Positions 34,930 through 44,459 of a stretch of 64,000 nucleotides of DNA are shown here, piece by piece. Below the pieces are notes generated by a model. The model did no database searches. It saw only the letters and a list, made by a program, of their open reading frames with translations, and was not told the origin of the DNA. The position numbers and the translations under genes were made by a program. Source of the stretch: Tritonibacter horizontis (GTDB taxonomy: Bacteria; Pseudomonadota; Alphaproteobacteria; Rhodobacterales; Rhodobacteraceae); NCBI RefSeq assembly GCF_001518015.1, contig NZ_LPUY01000077.1:1-64000 (forward strand). The letters are read 5' to 3'. The first letter of the stretch is position 1. Every line of letters starts with the position of its first letter.

Positions 34930-35415
34930 ATGACGAAGGTCACGATGACCGTAAACGGCAAACCCATGACGGGTGAGGTCGAGGGTCGCACACTTTTAGT
35001 TTCATTTCTGCGCGAGACATTGGGGCTGACCGGCACCCATGTTGGTTGTGACACCAGCCAATGTGGCGCCTGTGTCGTGCATGTTGATGGCGCCGCGGTC
35101 AAAGCCTGCACCATGCTCGCCCTCGAAGCCGAAGGGGCAGAGGTTGCCACAATTGAGGGGCAAGCCGAGGCCGATGGAACGTTGAATGCCATCCAGGCCG
35201 CTTTTCAGGAGCATCACGGGCTTCAGTGTGGGTTCTGCACGCCGGGCATGGTCATGTCGGCCGCGGCCCTGTTGAAGGACAACCCCAAACCGACGGAACA
35301 GGAGGTCCGTCACTATCTGGAGGGGAACCTGTGCCGGTGCACTGGATACCATAACATTGTCAAAGCGATCATGGCGGCCTCCGGTCAGGATGTCTCTGCC
35401 ATCGCTGCGGAATAG
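34930..35415 (+). CDS. coxS: Form II CO-dehydrogenase-like small Fe-S subunit
   Basis: This 161-residue protein carries two [2Fe-2S] clusters that pass electrons from the Mo site to FAD. The plant-ferredoxin-like cluster is [16 protein letters not shown] with a later C (AVKACTM). The second is [12 protein letters not shown] plus [20 protein letters not shown] precedes the ATG. A 121-bp, partly AT-rich gap upstream may hold a promoter of its own. The order S-L-M here is that of form II clusters. Confidence 0.93.
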   Translation: MTKVTMTVNGKPMTGEVEGRTLLVSFLRETLGLTGTHVGCDTSQCGACVVHVDGAAVKACTMLALEAEGAEVATIEGQAEADGTLNAIQAAFQEHHGLQCGFCTPGMVMSAAALLKDNPKPTEQEVRHYLEGNLCRCTGYHNIVKAIMAASGQDVSAIAAE

Positions 35416-35575
35416 TCCCGCCAAGATGAGAAACGGGCCGCTTGACCAGAGGGGCCCGCGTTGACCTTTGAATTTCCGAAAGACCAAAACGGTCAGGCCT
35501 TGCATCTGAGGGAGGAGCCCCGGCGTGCGTGTGGCCCGATACCGGGGTCTGTGACTCCAGGGAGGAGAATGGAAG

Positions 35576-37954
35576 ATGCCTAAGGATATTGACGCCAAGG
35601 AAAGCGGCATTGGTGCCGCCACCAAACGGCGCGAGGACATCAGGTTCCTGAGCGGAACCGGAAATTACACCGACGACATCAATGTGAACGGCCAGGCCTA
35701 TGTGCATTTCCTGCGCTCGGACGTGGCCCATGGCCGCATTTCGAGCCTGGAGACCACAGCTGCCGCAGCGATGCCGGGCGTGCTGCGGATCTTTACCGGA
35801 GCGGATTTCGAAGGGGTCGGCGGGCTGCCCTGTGGCTGGCAGGTCACCGACCGGTTTGGCGAGGTGATGCAGGAACCGGCGCATCCGGTGCTGGCCCAGG
35901 GCAAGGTCCGCCATGTGGGCGATCCGATTGCCGCTGTCGTCGCGGAGACGCCAGAACAAGCCCGCGATGCCGCCGAGGCCATCGAGCTGGAGATCGAAGA
36001 GCTGCCGGCCGTGATCGACATGAAGGCCGCCCTGCAAGACGGCGCGCCGAAGGTGCATGACGATCTGACCTCCAACCTCTGCTACGACTGGGGGTTTGTA
36101 GAGGAAAACAAGGACGCGGTGAACAAGGCCTTTGATGCCGCCGCCCATGTCACCACGCTGGAACTGGTCAACAACCGTCTGATCGCCAACCCGATGGAGC
36201 CGCGCGTCGCAGTCGGGGATTTCAACCGGGCGACCGGCGATTCGACGCTCTACACCACCTCGCAGAACCCGCATGTGATCCGCCTGTTGATGGGCGCCTT
36301 CGTGCTCGGGATCCCGGAACACAAGCTGCGTGTTGTCGCACCTGATGTCGGGGGCGGTTTCGGCTCCAAGATCTTTCACTACGCGGAAGAGGCGTTCTGT
36401 ACCTTCGCGGCCAAAGCGCTCAATCGGGCGGTGAAATGGACCTCGTCGCGGTCTGAGGCCTTTATGTCGGATGCCCATGGGCGCGATCACGTGACCAAGA
36501 TCGAACTGGCGCTGGATGCGGACAACAATTTTACCGCGCTGCGCACCGACACGCTGGCCAATATGGGGGCCTATCTGTCTACCTTTGCACCCTCGGTGCC
36601 GACCTGGCTGCATGGCACGCTGATGGCGGGCAATTACAAAACGCCGCTGATCTATGTGAACGTCAAAGCGGTCTTTACCAATACGGTGCCGGTTGACGCC
36701 TATCGCGGTGCTGGCCGACCGGAGGCGACCTATCAGTTGGAGCGGGTGATCGACAAGGCGGCCCGCGAGCTGGGGGTTGATCCGATTGCACTGCGACGGC
36801 AGAATTTCATCACCGAGTTTCCCTATGCCACGCCTGTAGCGGTGGAATATGACACCGGTGACTACGTCGCGACCATGGACAAGCTGGAAGAAATCGCCGA
36901 TCTGGCGGGTTTTGCCGCGCGCCGTGCCGAGAGCGAAAAGGCCGGCAAGCTGCGGGGGCTCGGCGTCAACTGCTATATTGAGGCCTGCGGGATCGCGCCA
37001 TCGAACCTGGTGGGGCAACTCGGAGCGCGCGCTGGGCTTTATGAAAGCGCCACGGTCCGGGTGAATGCCACCGGTGGCATCGTGGTGATGACCGGCAGCC
37101 ACAGTCACGGGCAGGGGCATGAGACATCGTTTCCGCAGGTGATTTCCTCAATGATCGGGATTCCCGAGGATATGGTGGAGATCGAGCATGGCGATACCAA
37201 CAATGCGCCGATGGGGATGGGGACCTACGGGTCGCGGTCGCTGGCGGTCGGGGGCTCTGCCATGGTCCGCGCAACCGAGAAGATTATCGCCAAGGCCAAG
37301 AAGATCGCCGCCCATCTGATGGAGGCCGCTGATGCCGATATCGAGTTGAAGGACGGCAAGTTCTCGGTGGCAGGTACGGATAAATCCGTGGCCTGGGGGG
37401 ATGTGACCCTCGCTGCCTATGTGCCGCATAACTACCCGCTGGAAGAGATCGAGCCGGGTCTGGAGGAGACTGCCTTTTACGATCCGGCGAATTTTACCTA
37501 CCCATCGGGCGCCTATGCCTGCGAAGTTGAGGTCGACCCGGACACCGGCAAGGTCACCATCGAAAGATTCGCGGCCGCGGATGATTTCGGCAATATCGTC
37601 AATCCGATGATTGTGGACGGTCAGGTCCATGGCGGCATCGGTCAGGGGATCGGCCAGGCGTTGCTGGAAGGCTGCGTTTACGACGAGAATGGGCAGCTGC
37701 TGTCAGCGAGCTTCATGGACTACGCGATGCCGCGGGCCGATGATGTTCCCTTCTATCAGGTGGATCATTCCTGCCAGACACCCTGTACGCACAACCCGCT
37801 GGGGGTGAAGGGCTGCGGTGAGGCCGGGGCCATCGGTTCGCCACCGGCGGTGGTGAATGCGGTGGTGGACGCGCTGCAATCTGCAGGCAAACCCGTGACC
37901 CATATCGACATGCCGCTGTCGCCCGCCCGGGTCTGGGCGGCGATGCAGGGGTGA
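35576..37954 (+). CDS. coxL: Form II CO-dehydrogenase-like large molybdenum subunit
   Basis: This 792-residue Mo-binding catalytic subunit belongs to the xanthine dehydrogenase superfamily. The diagnostic active-site loop is AYRGAGR (residues 375-381), the form II signature. Form I, true aerobic CO dehydrogenase, has AYRCSFR with the Cys that carries copper. GGGFGSK and GVKGCGEAGAIGSP (with the catalytic Glu) are intact. From what is known of form II proteins the physiological substrate may not be CO. GGGAGGAG lies about 12 bases before the ATG. No form I cluster is in the window. Confidence 0.94.
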   Translation: MPKDIDAKESGIGAATKRREDIRFLSGTGNYTDDINVNGQAYVHFLRSDVAHGRISSLETTAAAAMPGVLRIFTGADFEGVGGLPCGWQVTDRFGEVMQEPAHPVLAQGKVRHVGDPIAAVVAETPEQARDAAEAIELEIEELPAVIDMKAALQDGAPKVHDDLTSNLCYDWGFVEENKDAVNKAFDAAAHVTTLELVNNRLIANPMEPRVAVGDFNRATGDSTLYTTSQNPHVIRLLMGAFVLGIPEHKLRVVAPDVGGGFGSKIFHYAEEAFCTFAAKALNRAVKWTSSRSEAFMSDAHGRDHVTKIELALDADNNFTALRTDTLANMGAYLSTFAPSVPTWLHGTLMAGNYKTPLIYVNVKAVFTNTVPVDAYRGAGRPEATYQLERVIDKAARELGVDPIALRRQNFITEFPYATPVAVEYDTGDYVATMDKLEEIADLAGFAARRAESEKAGKLRGLGVNCYIEACGIAPSNLVGQLGARAGLYESATVRVNATGGIVVMTGSHSHGQGHETSFPQVISSMIGIPEDMVEIEHGDTNNAPMGMGTYGSRSLAVGGSAMVRATEKIIAKAKKIAAHLMEAADADIELKDGKFSVAGTDKSVAWGDVTLAAYVPHNYPLEEIEPGLEETAFYDPANFTYPSGAYACEVEVDPDTGKVTIERFAAADDFGNIVNPMIVDGQVHGGIGQGIGQALLEGCVYDENGQLLSASFMDYAMPRADDVPFYQVDHSCQTPCTHNPLGVKGCGEAGAIGSPPAVVNAVVDALQSAGKPVTHIDMPLSPARVWAAMQG

Positions 37955-37964
37955 AGGGACAGGT

Positions 37965-38013
37965 GCGAGGGGCCAGCCCCTCGCGCTCCCCGAGGTATTT
38001 GTGAAAAGATGAA
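37965..38013 (+). repeat. Repeat family 2, copy 3
   Basis: A 9-bp perfect stem GCGAGGGGC-CA-GCCCCTCGC (37965-37984) is followed by CCCCGAGGTATTTGTG and AAAAGATGAA (37988-38013). It lies between coxL and coxM, inside the transcription unit, and may cause partial termination or stabilise the upstream mRNA end. Confidence 0.7.
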
Positions 38014-38046
38014 GGCCGATCACTCGGTTTTTGGAAAGGATACGCG

Positions 38047-38838
38047 ATGTATGAATTTGAGTTCGCACGACCCACGAGTGTCGCGGAGGCGGTGCAGGCG
38101 TTGGGAGCAGAGGAGGCACAGGCGCTGGGCGGGGGGCAGACCCTGATCCCGACATTGAAGCAGCGTCTGGCGATGCCGTCGGTTTTGGTGAGTCTGACCG
38201 GGATTGCCGAAATGACGGGGATCACCACGACGGGGGACGGGGCTGTCGAGATTGGCGGCGCGACCTGCCATGCGGATGTGGCTAAAGGTGCGGCTGCGGC
38301 CTATCCTGCGCTGGCCGCATTGGCTGGGCAGATCGGCGACCCGGCGGTGAGGAATCGGGGGACGATTGGCGGATCGCTGGCCAACAACGACCCGGCGGCG
38401 TGTTATCCGGCGGCGGCGCTGGCCTCTGGGGCGACCATCGTCACCAATGTGCGCGAGATCGCAGCGGATGACTATTTTCAGGGGATGTTCACAACTGCGC
38501 TGGACGAAGGAGAGATCATCACGTCTGTGAGGTTCCCGGTGCCGCAGGCTGCGAATTACCAGAAGTTCCTCCAGCCGGCCTCGCGTTTTGCGATGGTTGG
38601 TGTGTTTGTTGCCAAATTTGCTGAAGGGGTGCGGGTGGCGGTCACCGGGGCCTCGGAGGAAGGGGTGTTTCGTTGGAGCGAGGCCGAAGCGGCGCTGGCG
38701 TCGTCTTTTTCGCCCGATGCAATTGACGGTCTGACGGTCGCGCCTGACGGAATGATCGGCGATATTCACGGGACCAGGGCCTATCGTGCGCATCTGGTTG
38801 GCGTGATGACGAAACGGGCGGTAGCTGCGGCGGCCTGA
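38047..38838 (+). CDS. coxM: Form II CO-dehydrogenase-like FAD subunit
   Basis: This 263-residue FAD-binding subunit passes electrons from the Fe-S subunit to the acceptor. The two FAD motifs are LGGGQTLIPTLKQRLAMP (about residues 28-46) and VRNRGTIGGSLANNDPAACYPA (about 101-122). The C-terminal CO_deh_flav_C domain is short but complete. GGAAAGGA precedes the ATG. A strong terminator 25 bases downstream marks the end of the cox transcript. Confidence 0.93.
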   Translation: MYEFEFARPTSVAEAVQALGAEEAQALGGGQTLIPTLKQRLAMPSVLVSLTGIAEMTGITTTGDGAVEIGGATCHADVAKGAAAAYPALAALAGQIGDPAVRNRGTIGGSLANNDPAACYPAAALASGATIVTNVREIAADDYFQGMFTTALDEGEIITSVRFPVPQAANYQKFLQPASRFAMVGVFVAKFAEGVRVAVTGASEEGVFRWSEAEAALASSFSPDAIDGLTVAPDGMIGDIHGTRAYRAHLVGVMTKRAVAAAA

Positions 38839-38863
38839 GGTCGCAAGCGATCGTTAGAGACGC

Positions 38864-38897
38864 AAAAGCGCCGCAGGGGAGCCTGTGGCGCTTTTTT
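38864..38897 (+). terminator. Intrinsic terminator of the cox operon
   Basis: AAAAGCGCCGCAGG (38864-38877) pairs with CCTGTGGCGCTTTT (38882-38895), with one G-T pair, and a run of six T ends the element (38892-38897). It is 25 bases after the coxM stop. Confidence 0.9.
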
Positions 38898-39004
38898 CGT
38901 TTCATCCCATGTGCCGAAGGGAGCAGGGGAACCGAGTGGCTCTGGTGGGGTGCCTCTGATGAGCGACCGCGGCGAATGAGCCTGGCGATTGGTCCCGACC
39001 GCGG

Positions 39005-39643
39005 TCAGGCGCGCAGGAATGTGGCGATGTTGTTGAGCAGGGACTGGGTGCGGTCGGCGAGCGTGCGGATTTCGGTCGCGATGACAGCAAAGCCCTTGCC
39101 CTGGTCGCCGATCCGGGCGGCCTCGATCGAGGCGTTGAAGGCGATGAGCCGAATGTTGCGCCCGACGGCTTCGGCGTTTTTGACCGCTTCGAGCATGTCG
39201 CCAGAGCGTTTTGCATCGCGGTCCCGCTGGGCCGCGGAGAGTTGCGCCACGAGGTCCTCCAGAAAGCGAGAGACTGTTGGCTCCAGATCGTAGAGGCAGA
39301 GCTCGGCCACCTTAGGGATGGCGCTGACGCGGGACATGACAGAGCCGTCGGTCCCGGCTAATGCGGCGTGCAGCGGCTGCAGCGCGCGCGCACAGGCAAG
39401 CCGCTGTGCGTCCAGGTCCGAGGGCAGGTGATAATCCCGGGCCTGCAGTTGATCGACCAGATCCTTGGACAGCATCTGATAGGCGTTTTCAATCCGGTTG
39501 GTGGAGAGTTTCAGCGCGCGTTCGCTTCGGTCATTGCCTGAGACTTCGCCATCCTGGTGCAGGAGCGCCACCAGCGACAAAGACGCGATCCGGCACGGGC
39601 CGATGGCCATGACGGCGGTGCTTTGGATATCGGTGAGGCTCAT
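39005..39643 (-). CDS. Small cytoplasmic MCP-like protein with truncated signalling hairpin
   Basis: This 212-residue all-helical protein has no membrane segment. Its C-terminal part NIRLIAFNASIEAARIGDQGKGFAVIATEIRTLADRT is the hairpin tip of methyl-accepting chemotaxis proteins, the part that contacts CheA/CheW. Only about 12 residues follow, so the returning helix with the second methylation region is missing. The N-terminal 150 residues are an unrecognised helical region. It could be a soluble scaffold, a non-chemotaxis signalling adaptor or a decayed receptor. It stands alone, convergent with the cox operon. No che gene is nearby. Confidence 0.7.
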   Translation of the reverse strand: MSLTDIQSTAVMAIGPCRIASLSLVALLHQDGEVSGNDRSERALKLSTNRIENAYQMLSKDLVDQLQARDYHLPSDLDAQRLACARALQPLHAALAGTDGSVMSRVSAIPKVAELCLYDLEPTVSRFLEDLVAQLSAAQRDRDAKRSGDMLEAVKNAEAVGRNIRLIAFNASIEAARIGDQGKGFAVIATEIRTLADRTQSLLNNIATFLRA

Positions 39644-39769
39644 GCGGGCTCCGTCCTTGCGATTGTTGCAGTGATATTAGCCTGCTTAACCTTAAGGCTC
39701 TGATAATGAGGGTGCGCCTTTCGGGCCCGCACAGAAGCCTATTGAACCAAACCGCGATCCGCATGAAAA

Positions 39770-39793
39770 AACCCCGCAGGGTCCTGCGGGGTT
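39770..39793 (-). terminator. Intrinsic terminator of infC
   Basis: AACCCCGCAGG (39770-39780) and CCTGCGGGGTT (39783-39793) form a perfect 11-bp stem with a two-base loop. On the minus strand it runs into TTTTTT. It is 43 bases past the infC stop. Confidence 0.9.
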
Positions 39794-39836
39794 CGATCGT
39801 TGTCTTTGGATGCCAGAGACGAGCAGGCGGGGTGCC

Positions 39837-40385
<549 letters not shown>

Positions 40386-40531
40386 GGGTTCTATCCTTTG
40401 ATAATTGCAGAATTTTGAGCCGGGAATTTAATGGGTGTCCAGCTGTCTTGCAAGCCAGAAACAGTGGCGTTTCCAACTGATTTCTGGACGTAAGCAGAAC
40501 ATTGCTATCCGACTGGTCTATGCAATGTAAA

Positions 40532-40562
40532 CACAGGCGCCCGCGCTGGGAAGGCGCCTGTG
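40532..40562 (-). terminator. Hairpin downstream of ferredoxin-NADP reductase
   Basis: CACAGGCGCC (40532-40541) pairs perfectly with GGCGCCTGTG (40553-40562) over an 11-base loop. On the minus strand TTTAC follows. It is 28 bases after the reductase stop and separates it from infC. Confidence 0.65.
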
Positions 40563-40590
40563 GCGATATCCACATCTTTTTACGAACGGA

Positions 40591-41460
40591 TCAGTCCAGA
40601 AAGGCCTTTTCCACCACAAAATGTGCCGGTTTGGAGTTTGCCCCCTCCTCCAGCCCATAGGTGTTTTCAAACAAATCCTTGAGTTCGAGGTTGAAGGCCA
40701 GGTTTCCGCAAATCATCGCCCGGTCGCTTTGTGGGTTCAGGGGCGGAACGCCGAGGTCGGCAAAGGCCTCTCCCGAGCGCATCAGATCGGTGATGCGGCC
40801 CATCTTGGCGCTCTCTTCGCGGGTGGTCGTCGGATAGTATTTGATCTTTTTCCAGAAGCCTTCGCCGATCACTTCGTTCAGAAGCTCGTCCGTTTTCAGG
40901 CTTTCGATCAGGTCGCGGCCATAGGTCAACTCGCCGGCTTCACGGCAGGTATGGGTGATGATGACCTCGTCGTAGTCCTCGTAGGTCTGCGGCTCGCGCA
41001 GCAGGGACGCAAAAGGCGCAAAGCCGGTGCCGGTGGCAAAGAACCAGATCCTTTTGCCAGGCAACAGTGCGTCATGCACCAGCGTGCCGACAGGTTTCGG
41101 GCGCAGGATGATCTCGTCGCCGACCTTGATGTGCTGCAGGCGCGAGGTCAGCGGGCCGTCCTGGACCTTGATCGAGTAGAACTCCATTTCCTCGTCCCAG
41201 CTCGGCGACGCGATGGAATAGGCGCGCAGCAGCGGCTTCACCTTGCCGGTTTTGGGATCGGGGTCGTTCATCAGGCCGATCATCACGAATTCGCCCGAAC
41301 GGAACCGCAGCGAGGCAGGCCGTGTGACCCGGAAAGAGAACAACCGGTCGGTCCAGTGTTTGACTTCGGTCACCGTCTGGGCATCGGGCAGGGCGGGTTT
41401 GGCTTTTTCAGGTGCGGCGGCTTGGGGCGCTTGGTCGGTCACGGGGGCAATCTCGTTCAT
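40591..41460 (-). CDS. fpr: Ferredoxin--NADP reductase
   Basis: This FAD enzyme moves electrons between NADPH and ferredoxin or flavodoxin. The 289-residue product has FAD-binding LLRAYSIASPSWDE (RxYS motif), the NADP-binding IWFFATGTGFAPFASLLRE and a C-terminal FVVEKAFLD. The first 35 residues are an Ala/Pro-rich extension. Two ATGs lie in tandem at 41463 and 41460; the second has the better spacing from a weak AGAG. It follows the cys operon by 156 bases on the same strand and could supply reduced ferredoxin to the siroheme sulfite reductase. That link is inferred. Confidence 0.9.
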   Translation of the reverse strand: MNEIAPVTDQAPQAAAPEKAKPALPDAQTVTEVKHWTDRLFSFRVTRPASLRFRSGEFVMIGLMNDPDPKTGKVKPLLRAYSIASPSWDEEMEFYSIKVQDGPLTSRLQHIKVGDEIILRPKPVGTLVHDALLPGKRIWFFATGTGFAPFASLLREPQTYEDYDEVIITHTCREAGELTYGRDLIESLKTDELLNEVIGEGFWKKIKYYPTTTREESAKMGRITDLMRSGEAFADLGVPPLNPQSDRAMICGNLAFNLELKDLFENTYGLEEGANSKPAHFVVEKAFLD

Positions 41461-41616
41461 CATGTCTCTGCCGGGCGTCAGTCTGCCGGCTCCTCTGAGT
41501 AAGCGTTGATCCGGGTCAGGGAAACCCCACTGCGGCGAACTTGCGCAGTTTCGGCCCGGCATGGGGTGATGCGGGGCCGAAGAGGTCGCGACCTGACGTC
41601 GATAGGCTGAGCTGGC

Positions 41617-42021
41617 TTAACGCGCGGCGTTGGACTGTGCGCGCAGGCGGGCCTGATAGTTGTGGCTTTGCCAATTGGCGCGGAACAGCCACTGGTCCTC
41701 GGACTGGCGGGTGGCGAGATCGTCCGAGATTTCCACCTCGTCAAAGCCCACCCGGCGCGCCATGGCATATTGATCCGAGATCACATGCCCCTTGGCCCGC
41801 AGCCGCCCATCGTATCCCATCAGACGCAGCATGCGCGCAATGGTGAAACCACGGCCGTCGGCGAAAGACGGGAAATCCACGCGGATCATCTGGATGCCAT
41901 CCAACTGGGTTTTCAGGCTGGCCGGGTCGGTGTCGGAGGTCAGGTCGAGCACATTTGCCCCCTCAAAGCCGCCGGTCCAGTCGTCGTGGGCAAAGCCCGT
42001 GTCGGTTACGATAACGCTCAT
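41617..42021 (-). CDS. DUF934 family protein of the sulfite reduction operon
   Basis: This 134-residue protein has the DUF934 pattern IQMIRVDFPSFADGRGFTIARMLRLMGYDGRLRAKGHVISDQYAMARRVGFDEVEI. The family is nearly always next to cysH and cysI and is thought to be an accessory of sulfite/sulfate reduction, with no proven role. The ATG at 42021 lies 5 bases after the cysH stop. The longer in-frame start would overlap cysH heavily. Confidence 0.85.
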   Translation of the reverse strand: MSVIVTDTGFAHDDWTGGFEGANVLDLTSDTDPASLKTQLDGIQMIRVDFPSFADGRGFTIARMLRLMGYDGRLRAKGHVISDQYAMARRVGFDEVEISDDLATRQSEDQWLFRANWQSHNYQARLRAQSNAAR

Positions 42022-42026
42022 GTTAC

Positions 42027-42788
42027 TCAAGCTCCTGTACGGACGAATTTGCCATCCACCACGTGGATGCCGCATTCTTCCTTGTTCTGATCGCGCCAGC
42101 GGCCGGCGCGGGGGTCTTCGCCTTCCTTCACCGGGCTGGTGCAGGGGGCACAGCCGATCGAGGGATAACCCTTCGCCACCAGCGGGTGACGGGGCAGGCG
42201 GTTTTCATCCATATAGGCGCGCACGTCTTCGGGCGCCCAATGGGCCAGCGGGTTGATCTTGATCCGACCGGTCCCGTCCTCGACCTCAAAGAAATCGAGC
42301 GCAGCGCGGGTGCCGGACTGGAACCGCTTGCGACCGGTGATCCAGCCGTCGTAGCCGGCCAGCGCCTTTTGCAACGGGACGGTCTTGCGCAGCGCGCAGC
42401 AGGCATCGGTGTCCGAAAACCGCAAGGCGCCATAGGGATCTTTTTCGGCGATATCATCGGCCTTGATGACATGCACGTTCTTCAGGCCCAGCCGTTCGCT
42501 GACGTCCTGCTGATAGACCAGTGTTTCGGTGAACAGCAGTTCAGTGTCGACAAACAGCACCGGGACCATCGGGTCGATCACCGCCGCCATATGCAGCAGT
42601 ACAATAGATTCCGCCCCGAAGGAGGAGACCAGGGCGACGTTGCCAGCATCGCGAAGGGCGCCCTCCATCACGGAGGTGGCAGAGTGGTGTTTGAACCGCG
42701 CGTTCAGCGCGGCCACCTTTTCTGCCAGGTCATCCCCGCCGCGCGTGGCGGCGGGAAGACCCTGAATGTCCTGGTCGATACGGGTCAT
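42027..42788 (-). CDS. cysH: Phosphoadenylyl/adenylyl-sulfate reductase
   Basis: CysH reduces activated sulfate to sulfite using thioredoxin. The 253-residue product has both Cys pairs, CC in DTDACCALRK and CxxC in GCAPCTSP, which ligate a [4Fe-4S] cluster and mark the bacterial APS-reductase branch rather than the E. coli PAPS branch. The catalytic Cys is in KEECGIH near the C-terminus. Nucleotide binding is by SSFGAESIVLLHM. It is 3 bases from cysI and 5 from the DUF934 gene. No cysDNC gene is in the window. Confidence 0.93.
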   Translation of the reverse strand: MTRIDQDIQGLPAATRGGDDLAEKVAALNARFKHHSATSVMEGALRDAGNVALVSSFGAESIVLLHMAAVIDPMVPVLFVDTELLFTETLVYQQDVSERLGLKNVHVIKADDIAEKDPYGALRFSDTDACCALRKTVPLQKALAGYDGWITGRKRFQSGTRAALDFFEVEDGTGRIKINPLAHWAPEDVRAYMDENRLPRHPLVAKGYPSIGCAPCTSPVKEGEDPRAGRWRDQNKEECGIHVVDGKFVRTGA

Positions 42789-42791
42789 GGC

Positions 42792-44459
42792 TCAGGCCAC
42801 CTTTTTTTCAGAGGCCGGATAGAGCGCCGTCTTGAAGGGCTCCATGCCGACCCGGCGGAAGGTCTGAAGGAAGGTCTCCTCCGCACCATCACGCTGTGCA
42901 AGGTAGGTCTCCACGATGCGTTCCACCGCGGGGACGATCTCGTCATAGGCAAAACCGGGCCCGGTGCGGGTGCCGATGGCTGCCGTTTCGGTCGCATCAC
43001 CACCAAGGGTGATCTGGTAGTTCTCGACACCAGCGCGATCCAGACCAAGGATGCCGATATGGCCAACATGGTGGTGTCCGCAGGCGTTGATGCAGCCAGA
43101 GATCTTGATCTGCAGGTGGCCCACGTCGTGCTCCATCTTCAGATCCTCGAACCGGGTGGCGATCTCCTGTGCGACGGGGATAGAGCGGGCCGTGGCCAGC
43201 GCGCAGTAATCCATGCCGGGGCAGGCGATGATGTCCGAGATCAGACCGATGTTGGCGGTGGCCAGATCGGCCGCCTTCAGGCGCGCGTGGATCGCGGGCA
43301 GGTCGTTCTTGTGCACATGCGGCAGAATGACGTTCTGTTCGTGGCTGATGCGCAACTCGCCATAGGCGAATTCTTCGGCGATATCCGCCATGGCGCGCAT
43401 TTGTTCGGCCGTCGCGTCACCGGGAGTCGCGCCGTGTTTCTTGATCGAGATGGTCGCGATGGCATGACCCGGCGCCTTGTGTGCGGCGAGGTTGGTATCG
43501 GCCCAGGCGCGGAACACCGGGTCAGCATCATAGGCCGCGTCAAAGGCCTCGGTGCCGCCATCGCGGAAGGCTGGCGCGGCAAAGTGGCGCTTGATGTCCT
43601 CGAACAGTGCCTGATCGGCACCGCCGAAGGTCGGGCGGACCTGGGCAAAGCGCTCTTCGGTCAGTTCGCGGATCTTGTCCAGACCCAGCTCGTGCACGGT
43701 GATCTTGATGCGCGCCTTATATTTGTTGTCGCGTCGGCCCAACTGGTTCCAGACCGAAATCACGCTCTCGATATAGGGCAGCAGATCGTCTGCGGCGACA
43801 AAGTCATTCAGCACCTTGCCGATCATCGGTGTCCGGCCCAGGCCACCGCCGACCAGCACCTGATAGCCGACTTCGCCTTCTTCGTTCTTGACGATCTGCA
43901 CGGCGAGGTCATGCGCCTTCAGCACCGCGCGGTCGTTGGATGCGCCAGAGACGGCGATCTTGAACTTGCGGCCCATGAACTGGAACTCGGGGTGGTCGGT
44001 GGACCATTGGCGGATCAGCTCCGCAATGGGGCGCGGGTCTTCGATCTCATCGGCGGCAGCGCCGGCGAAATGGTCGGCGGTCACGTTGCGGATGGTGTTG
44101 CCGGAGGTCTGGATGGCGTGCAGGTTCACCTCTGCCAGCGCGTCGAGCATATCCGGCACGTCGCGCAGTTTGGGCCAGTTGTACTGGATGTTCTGGCGGG
44201 TGGTGAAATGGCCATAGCCCTTGTCCCATTTCTGGGCCAGCAGCGCCAGCGCGCGCATTTGATCCGGGTTCAGCGTACCATAGGGGATCGCGACCCGCAG
44301 CATATAGGCGTGCAGCTGGAGATAGAGGCCATTCATCAGGCGCAGCGGCTTGAACTCGTCCTCGGTGAGGGCGCCGTCGATACGGCGCTCGACCTGGGCC
44401 CGGAACTGGCGGTTCCGCTCGGCGAGGAAGGCGGCGTCGAAGTCGTTATACTTATACAT
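42792..44459 (-). CDS. cysI: Ferredoxin-type nitrite/sulfite reductase (sulfite reductase)
   Basis: This siroheme/[4Fe-4S] enzyme makes the six-electron reduction of sulfite to sulfide. The 555-residue product has two pseudo-symmetric halves. The cofactor ligands are CPGMDYC and GCINACGHHHVGHIG (C-x5-C and C-x3-C types), with siroheme-binding FTTRQNIQYNW in the first half. The start at 44459 overlaps the DUF2849 stop by 8 bases; a longer frame exists but the family begins here. The neighbourhood (cysH, cobA) indicates sulfite rather than nitrite as substrate. Confidence 0.93.
   Translation of the reverse strand: MYKYNDFDAAFLAERNRQFRAQVERRIDGALTEDEFKPLRLMNGLYLQLHAYMLRVAIPYGTLNPDQMRALALLAQKWDKGYGHFTTRQNIQYNWPKLRDVPDMLDALAEVNLHAIQTSGNTIRNVTADHFAGAAADEIEDPRPIAELIRQWSTDHPEFQFMGRKFKIAVSGASNDRAVLKAHDLAVQIVKNEEGEVGYQVLVGGGLGRTPMIGKVLNDFVAADDLLPYIESVISVWNQLGRRDNKYKARIKITVHELGLDKIRELTEERFAQVRPTFGGADQALFEDIKRHFAAPAFRDGGTEAFDAAYDADPVFRAWADTNLAAHKAPGHAIATISIKKHGATPGDATAEQMRAMADIAEEFAYGELRISHEQNVILPHVHKNDLPAIHARLKAADLATANIGLISDIIACPGMDYCALATARSIPVAQEIATRFEDLKMEHDVGHLQIKISGCINACGHHHVGHIGILGLDRAGVENYQITLGGDATETAAIGTRTGPGFAYDEIVPAVERIVETYLAQRDGAEETFLQTFRRVGMEPFKTALYPASEKKVA

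Noticed and set aside
35369-37120. 583-residue minus-strand open frame antisense to coxL
   Set aside because: It is a His/Arg-rich shadow of a well-supported gene.
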